From Streptomyces sp. MP131-18 (GTDB lineage Bacteria; Actinomycetota; Actinomycetes; Streptomycetales; Streptomycetaceae): 64,000 nucleotides of DNA. Shown piece after piece: positions 59,992 through 64,000 of this stretch. The notes beneath the pieces were generated by a model. The model was not told the DNA's origin. It worked only from the letters and a program-made list of their open reading frames with translations, and searched no databases. The position numbers and the translations under genes are program-made. Position 1 is the stretch's first letter. The number at the start of each line of letters is the position of its first letter. Location: contig NZ_LZNS01000001.1 of assembly GCF_001984575.1 (NCBI RefSeq), positions 5,129,677-5,193,676 of the forward strand. Reading direction: 5' to 3'.

Positions 59992-60652
59992 GGTCCCGGG
60001 AGCCGGTGAGGTACGCGGAGACGACCACGTTCGCCGAATAGCTGCGGGTGGCCGCGTCGAACGTGCCGCCGCACGTGATCAGCCGCAGCTCGGCCGCCCC
60101 GCCGCGGCGCGGCCCGTACACGCGGTCCGCGTCGAACGCGCCGCGTTCCACCAGCTCCACGCCGCTCACCGTGAACTCCGCGACCCGGCCGTCCGCCCGC
60201 GTCACGCGCACCGGACTGCCGGGCTCCGCCGCGGCCAGCGCGTGGAAGACCGCGGGCCGCCGTTCGGTGTCCACGTGCCCCACCAGCACCGCCGCGCCCG
60301 CCGCGCCCGGCGTCGGCCCGCCCGCGTACCAGCCCACCAGGTCCGGCCGTGCCAGCGGCGGCGGCGCCACCCCGCCGCCGCCGTCCACGCCGCGCGGCAC
60401 CACCTCGGCCCGCACGCCGATGCCGTCGATCTCCACGGTCCGCGGCTCGGCGGCCCCCGGCAGCGGCGCGGCCGGCGGCGGCAGCCCCTCCGCCGCGGCG
60501 GACGCGGCGGACGAGGCGGAGCCGGGGGCCGCGGACGGGCCGCCTTCGGTCAACGCGCGGCCCCACAGCCACGACACGAGCAGGAGCAGCGCCCAGACCG
60601 TGGCGGAGACCAGCCGGCCGGACGGCGACGAGCGGGGCCCGCCCGCCGCCAT
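59975..60652 (-). CDS. Class E/F-type sortase
   Basis: A 225-residue sortase. An N-terminal membrane segment (LVSATVWALLLLVSWLWG, about residues 13-30) anchors the enzyme outside the membrane. The catalytic His and Cys are in VLVGHVDTERRP (about 134) and LRLITCGGTFDAATRSY (about 198-214), with the essential Arg in ATRSYSANVV. Its start overlaps the stop of the secreted-protein gene by one base, so the two are coupled. The C-terminus ends in a duplicated LTGSRD unit from the 18-bp tandem repeat, overlapping the rdgB end by 17 nt. Confidence 0.88.
   Translation of the reverse strand: MAAGGPRSSPSGRLVSATVWALLLLVSWLWGRALTEGGPSAAPGSASSAASAAAEGLPPPAAPLPGAAEPRTVEIDGIGVRAEVVPRGVDGGGGVAPPPLARPDLVGWYAGGPTPGAAGAAVLVGHVDTERRPAVFHALAAAEPGSPVRVTRADGRVAEFTVSGVELVERGAFDADRVYGPRRGGAAELRLITCGGTFDAATRSYSANVVVSAYLTGSRDLTGSR
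59979..60012. repeat. 18-bp-period direct duplication at the rdgB/sortase junction
   Basis: CGGGAGCCGGTGAGGT occurs at 59979-59994 and again at 59997-60012. It adds LTGSRD to the sortase C-terminus and lies across the convergent gene ends. Confidence 0.85.
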
Positions 60653-61308
60653 CAACTCTCCCGCGCGTGCAGCCGCCAGACGGCCAGCAGCGCGCCGCTG
60701 ACCAGCGCGCACGACAGCAGGGTCAGCCCGGTCGTGCCGGCCGCCGCCGGGCCCGCCTCCGCCCCGCCGCCCGCGGCCGTTCCCCCGCCGCCCGCCCGCA
60801 CGGGACCGGTCGGCTCCCCGGCGCCGGGAGGCCCGCCGGGGCCCGGCCGTTCGTGGTGCTCGCCGGCGCCGGGGCCGGGCGGGCCCGGCCGTTCGTGATG
60901 TCCCGGGTCCCGGCCGCCGTCGCGCCCTGTGATGATCAGCCGCCCGGTCACCTTGCCGTGCTTCGCCTCGCACGCCACGTCGATCGGGTACACGCCGGGC
61001 TCGGCGCTCGACCGCACCTTCGCCTCGCCGAACAGCCCGCCGCCCGGCGCGGGCGCCAGCCGCACCCGCGCAACGAACGCCTCGGAACGGGCCGTTCCAT
61101 AGGCGCCGACGCAGCCGTGCACCCGCAGCTCGACCTCGTCGCCGGGGCGCGGGCTGACCGGCGTCACCTGCACCCCGCCGCCGTCCGGCCGCTCCTCCGC
61201 CGCGGGCGGCGCGGCCTGTGCAGGGCCCGCCAGGGCCGCGCCCGCGCACATCGCCGCCGCGCACAGCGAAAGACCCAGCCGGGAACGGGGGGAACAGACG
61301 ATGCCCAT
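60652..61308 (-). CDS. Secreted, membrane-tethered protein, possible sortase partner
   Basis: A 218-residue product with a Sec signal (about 1-32, ending AGPAQA), a beta-rich ectodomain (about 40-135; two Cys), a Gly/Pro/His/Glu-rich linker with repeated HHERPGP units (about 138-180) and a C-terminal membrane segment followed by RLHARES. This resembles a sorting signal, although a canonical LAxTG/LPxTG is not seen; AAAGTTG lies just before the hydrophobic stretch. Its stop is coupled to the sortase start, so a sortase substrate or accessory role is likely. GGAGG precedes the ATG at 61308. Confidence 0.72.
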   Translation of the reverse strand: MGIVCSPRSRLGLSLCAAAMCAGAALAGPAQAAPPAAEERPDGGGVQVTPVSPRPGDEVELRVHGCVGAYGTARSEAFVARVRLAPAPGGGLFGEAKVRSSAEPGVYPIDVACEAKHGKVTGRLIITGRDGGRDPGHHERPGPPGPGAGEHHERPGPGGPPGAGEPTGPVRAGGGGTAAGGGAEAGPAAAGTTGLTLLSCALVSGALLAVWRLHARES

Positions 61309-61430
61309 GGGGAACCTCCGCCGGGTCGGAACCTGCTGTTCTCCCGTCGAACGTCCCCCCGTTCACGCCCCGGCGCATCCGCTGCGGCGCCCGGTTGGTC
61401 CGGACGGGGCGCCGCGCCGCCCGGTCGGCG

Positions 61431-62210
61431 TCAGATCTTGTCCACCAGGTCGGCGATCGAGTCCACCACCGCGGAGGGCCGGAACGGGAACCGGTCCACG
61501 TCGTCAGGACCGGTAAGACCGGTCAGCACCAGGAAGGTCTCCATCCCGGCCTCAAGACCCGCGAGCACGTCGGTGTCCATGCGGTCGCCCACCATCGCGC
61601 TGCTCTCGGAGTGCGCCCCGATCATATTGAGCCCGGTGCGCATCATCAGCGGGTTGGGCTTGCCCACGAAGTACGGGTCGCGGCCGGTCGCCTTGGTGAT
61701 CAGCGCCGCCACCGAGCCGGTGGCGGGCAGCGCGCCCTCCGTCGAGGGGCCGGTGTGGTCCGGGTTCGTCGCGATGAACCGCGCCCCGTCGTTGATCAGC
61801 CGGATCGCCTTCGTCAGCGCCTCGAAGCTGTACGTCCTCGTCTCGCCGAGCACCACGTAGTCCGGCGCCACGTCGCTGAGCACGTAGCCCACGTCGTGCA
61901 GCGCGGTGGTCAGGCCCGCCTCGCCGATCACGTACGCCGTGCCGCCCGGCCGCTGGATGTCGAGGAACTGCGCGGTCGCCAGGGCCGAGGTCCAGATGCT
62001 CTCCACCGGGACCTCAAGCCCCATCCGGGACAGCCGCGCCTTCAGATCGCGGCGCGTGTAGATCGAGTTGTTCGTCAGGACGAGGAACGGCCGGCCCGAC
62101 TCCTGGAGCCGCTTCAGGAAACGCTCCGCGCCGGGAACCGGCACTCCCTCGTGAATGAGGACGCCGTCCATGTCGGTCAGCCATGACTCGATGGGTTTGC
62201 GTTCGGCCAC
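61431..62210 (-). CDS. HAD-superfamily IIA phosphatase (NagD-like)
   Basis: A 259-residue HAD hydrolase. Motif I is WLTDMDGVLIHEG (DxDG with the nucleophile Asp near residue 13), motif II LVLTNNSIYTRR (about 45), motif III FVGKPNPLMMR (about 180) and motif IV MVGDRMDTDVLAGLEAGM (about 205). The type IIA cap is present between motifs II and III. Substrates are nucleotide or sugar phosphates in this family. GTG 62210 follows AAGGAG, 13 nt after the bcp stop, so bcp and this gene form a pair. Confidence 0.9.
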   Translation of the reverse strand: MAERKPIESWLTDMDGVLIHEGVPVPGAERFLKRLQESGRPFLVLTNNSIYTRRDLKARLSRMGLEVPVESIWTSALATAQFLDIQRPGGTAYVIGEAGLTTALHDVGYVLSDVAPDYVVLGETRTYSFEALTKAIRLINDGARFIATNPDHTGPSTEGALPATGSVAALITKATGRDPYFVGKPNPLMMRTGLNMIGAHSESSAMVGDRMDTDVLAGLEAGMETFLVLTGLTGPDDVDRFPFRPSAVVDSIADLVDKI

Positions 62211-62223
62211 GTTACTCGGCTCC

Positions 62224-62703
62224 TTACTTGGCTCCGTGAAGCTTCAGGTCCTTGATGAGCTTCGCCACGTGCCCGGTGGCCCGGACGTTGTACAGCGCGT
62301 GCGCCACCGTCCCGTCCTCGTCGACGACGAACGTGGAACGGATCACGCCCGTGACGGTCCTGCCGTACATCGTCTTCTCGCCGAACGCGCCGTACGCCTG
62401 GAGCACCGTCTTCTCCGGGTCGCTGACGAGCGTGACCTTCAAACCTTCCTTGTCGCGGAACTTCGCGAGCTTCTCCGGCCCGTCGGGGGAGACGCCGATC
62501 ACGTCGTACCCGGCCGTCGCGAGCAGGCCGAGGTTGTCGGTGAAGTCGCACGCCTGCTTGGTGCAGCCCGGGGTGAGCGCGGCCGGGTAGAAGTACACGA
62601 TGACCTTGCGGCCCGCGTGGTCCGCCAGCGACACAGGCTTCCCCTCGGCGTCGGGCAGGGTGAAGGCCGGCGCCGGGTCCCCCGGCTGCAAACGCGCGCT
62701 CAT
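62224..62703 (-). CDS. bcp: Thioredoxin-dependent peroxiredoxin (Bcp/PrxQ)
   Basis: A 159-residue peroxiredoxin that reduces hydroperoxides. The active site TPGCTKQACDFTDN has the peroxidatic Cys and a resolving Cys five residues later, the Bcp/PrxQ two-Cys type. The start at 62703 (MSARLQPGDPAPAFTLPDAE) is typical. It is first of a two-gene operon with the HAD phosphatase and divergent from the DUF3618 gene. Confidence 0.94.
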   Translation of the reverse strand: MSARLQPGDPAPAFTLPDAEGKPVSLADHAGRKVIVYFYPAALTPGCTKQACDFTDNLGLLATAGYDVIGVSPDGPEKLAKFRDKEGLKVTLVSDPEKTVLQAYGAFGEKTMYGRTVTGVIRSTFVVDEDGTVAHALYNVRATGHVAKLIKDLKLHGAK

Positions 62704-62851
62704 GGCGGCTCCTCGTCGTTCCCTCGTCATTCGGCTCTGCGTGCCGCCGCCCAGCCTAAACGGGGCATCCGGCGGGCGGCCCGCCCGGTGAGCTGACACA
62801 CTGTGCGGTAACCCGACGGCGACCGACGACAACCCGACGATTCATGGAGGC

Positions 62852-63181
62852 GTGAGCGTGCCGGAAGCAGCCGAGACCCCCGCGGAGATCCAGGCGCGGA
62901 TCGTGAGGCGCCGCCAGGACCTCAAGGTGACGCTCGAGGAGATCGGCGTCCGCGTCCACCCCGACACCCTCGTGGGCGACGCCAAGGCGCGCGTGGCGGC
63001 CACCGTGGACCAGACCGCGGGCCGCGCGTTCGTCGCGGTGAACCGGGCCGTCAGCACCGCCCGCGCCCAGCTGATCTCCGCCGATGGAGCCCCGCGTCTC
63101 GACCGGGTGATCCCCGCCGCCGTGCTGACGGTCGCCGTCGCCGGGCTGCTGGTGGCCTCCACCCGGCGCCGCCGCCGCTGA
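62852..63181 (+). CDS. DUF3618 family membrane protein
   Basis: A 109-residue actinobacterial protein. An amphipathic N-terminal helix (about residues 9-35, EIQARIVRRRQDLKVTLEEI) with the family RHPDTLVGDAKAR-like stretch leads to a single C-terminal membrane segment (about 86-103) and a short Arg-rich tail. Function is unknown; the family often occurs near small envelope proteins. GTG 62852 follows TGGAGG. It is followed by a GroES-like gene 43 nt downstream. Confidence 0.87.
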   Translation: MSVPEAAETPAEIQARIVRRRQDLKVTLEEIGVRVHPDTLVGDAKARVAATVDQTAGRAFVAVNRAVSTARAQLISADGAPRLDRVIPAAVLTVAVAGLLVASTRRRRR

Positions 63182-63224
63182 ACCCGCGGCCCCGGCACCC
63201 GAAATCCTGAGATACGGTCATCAC

Positions 63225-63566
63225 GTGAGTTCGCACCCCACCCACGACAAGCTGCCCATCCGGATGCTGCACGACCGGCTGCTGGTCAGGGCCGACACCG
63301 CCGAGGGCGAGCGCCGTTCCTCCGGCGGCATCGTCATCCCGGCAACCGCCCAGGTCGGCCGCCGGCTTGACTGGGCCGAGGTGGTCGCCGTCGGGCAGAA
63401 TGTGCGCACCGTCGAGCCCGGCGACCGTGTGCTCTACGACCCCGAGGACCGCGCCGAGGTCGAGGTCCGGGGCGTCTCCTACCTCCTCATGCGCGAACGG
63501 GACCTGCACGCCGTGGCCGCAGAACGTCTCCAGGGCTCCGAGGACTCCACCGGCCTCTACCTCTGA
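63225..63566 (+). CDS. GroES-like co-chaperonin family protein
   Basis: A 113-residue protein with a Cpn10/GroES fold. The mobile-loop region and beta-barrel motifs are visible: IRMLHDRLLVRADTAEGERR then SSGGIVIPATAQ and WAEVVAVGQNVRTVEPGDRVLY. This is not the main groES (no groEL adjacent), but a divergent paralogue common in Streptomyces. Its function is unknown; interaction with GroEL is possible. The GTG start at 63225 gives MSSHPTHDKLPIRML. Confidence 0.88.
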   Translation: MSSHPTHDKLPIRMLHDRLLVRADTAEGERRSSGGIVIPATAQVGRRLDWAEVVAVGQNVRTVEPGDRVLYDPEDRAEVEVRGVSYLLMRERDLHAVAAERLQGSEDSTGLYL

Positions 63567-64000
63567 ACCTCCGAGCCGGACCCCGTCTCCGCCGGGGACT
63601 CCCGTTCCTGCGGAGTCTGCTGGGTCTCCTGGGTCTGCTGCGCCGCTGATGCCGTCGGCGTCTCCGCGGTCGCGAGTCCCGGGGCCCGGCCGCCGCCGCT
63701 GCCGTCGGGTGGCGGCCCCGCCGACGCCGCGGGCGCGGCGGACGACTCCGGCTCCGGCTCCGGGGCCGAAGCCGTCGGCTCGGCCGGCTCCGGCGAGGGC
63801 GGCCCCGAGGGCTCCCCGCCCCCGTCACGTTCCCGCGGGTCCTCGCGTTCCTCCCGGCCGCCGGGCGGCGCCGTCCCGCCCTGCCCCGGCACGTCGGACC
63901 CGTCCTCGCCCGGCGGGCCGCCCGGCGTCACCTCGGGCACCGGCTCCCCGCCGTCCAGGTCGAAGTCCCGCACCGGCTCGTCCCGCAGCGCCTCCGCCGT
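63557..64000 (-). CDS. 3' end of a Pro/Glu/Ser-rich protein, partial (possibly a penicillin-binding protein tail)
   Basis: A minus-strand frame that runs off the right edge and encodes at least 147 C-terminal residues. They start TAEALRDEPVRDFDLDGG and continue as a low-complexity Pro/Glu/Ser/Gly/Thr segment, ending ETGSGSEVQR. This type of tail, and the remembered position next to a GroES-like gene, fits the C-terminus of a class A PBP of streptomycetes, but no enzymatic motif lies in the visible part. It is convergent with the GroES-like gene, overlapping by 10 nt. Confidence 0.5.
   Translation of the reverse strand, partial: TAEALRDEPVRDFDLDGGEPVPEVTPGGPPGEDGSDVPGQGGTAPPGGREEREDPRERDGGGEPSGPPSPEPAEPTASAPEPEPESSAAPAASAGPPPDGSGGGRAPGLATAETPTASAAQQTQETQQTPQERESPAETGSGSEVQR

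Overview
The window is about 64 kb of very GC-rich actinobacterial chromosome and almost certainly comes from Streptomyces or a close relative. The evidence is heavy third-position G/C bias, many GTG starts, an SsgA-like sporulation protein, an NnaR-type HemD/winged-helix regulator beside narK, a HelD-type helicase, DUF3039 and DUF3618 proteins, and class E/F-type sortase architecture. From memory only (no search was run), the gene order narK-nnaR-helD-malic enzyme-hup-murA-yqgE-DUF3039 ... ssg-RDD-M6 protease-pncA/pncB-clpS-DUF2017-AGCS-JAMM-cysO-cysM ... rph-rdgB-bcp-groES-like resembles the SCO2960 to SCO2897 region of S. coelicolor. Most of the window therefore looks like conserved core chromosome with accessory cassettes set into it. 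I saw no tRNA, rRNA, CRISPR array or intact transposase gene.

Layout. 0-4.4 kb: a class B penicillin-binding protein converging on an MFS exporter, which is divergent from a LysR regulator over a T-N11-A type operator. 4.5-9.1 kb: an accessory cassette of two paralogous LuxR-type regulators, divergent from a 45-residue exported peptide, an ATP-grasp ligase and a DUF1015 protein. This is the best candidate for an undescribed system. 9.3-12.2 kb: nitrate/nitrite transporter and NnaR regulator with candidate GlnR boxes. 12.2-19.2 kb: HelD-like helicase, malic enzyme, HU protein, a strong bidirectional terminator, MurA, YqgE, DUF3039. 19.4-23.9 kb: a three-subunit xanthine-dehydrogenase-family operon whose large subunit lacks the usual catalytic Glu. 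24-30.7 kb: MFS, DEAD-like helicase, IclR, Lon-type S16 protease, Lrp/AsnC and SsgA-like genes. 31-36.4 kb: two RDD membrane proteins, a small membrane protein and an M6 secreted protease.

36.5-43.7 kb: a small conserved protein, a MITE-like element that supplies the stop codon of the nicotinamidase gene, pncB-pncA (NAD salvage) divergent from clpS-DUF2017 over a 15-bp palindrome, an AGCS transporter, and a sulfur-carrier cysteine pathway (JAMM protease, Cys-rich leader peptide, CysO, CysM). 43.7-49.5 kb: a four-carbon acid-sugar catabolic cassette (DeoR, GntP, SAF-domain dehydrogenase, DUF1537 kinase, class II aldolase). 49.5-52.5 kb: RodA/FtsW, MBL-fold hydrolase, RNase PH. 52.5-59.4 kb: a lipoprotein followed by a LacI/ABC/GH42 beta-galactosidase operon lying between rph and rdgB, which are usually neighbours. 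59.4-64 kb: RdgB, a sortase with a secreted partner, HAD phosphatase, Bcp peroxiredoxin, DUF3618, a GroES-like protein and the 3' end of a Pro/Glu-rich protein running off the window.

The window combines sugar-acid and galactoside uptake and catabolism, nitrogen and sulfur assimilation, cell-wall and sporulation functions, and one cassette that has the parts for a peptide-linked signal or small-molecule pathway.
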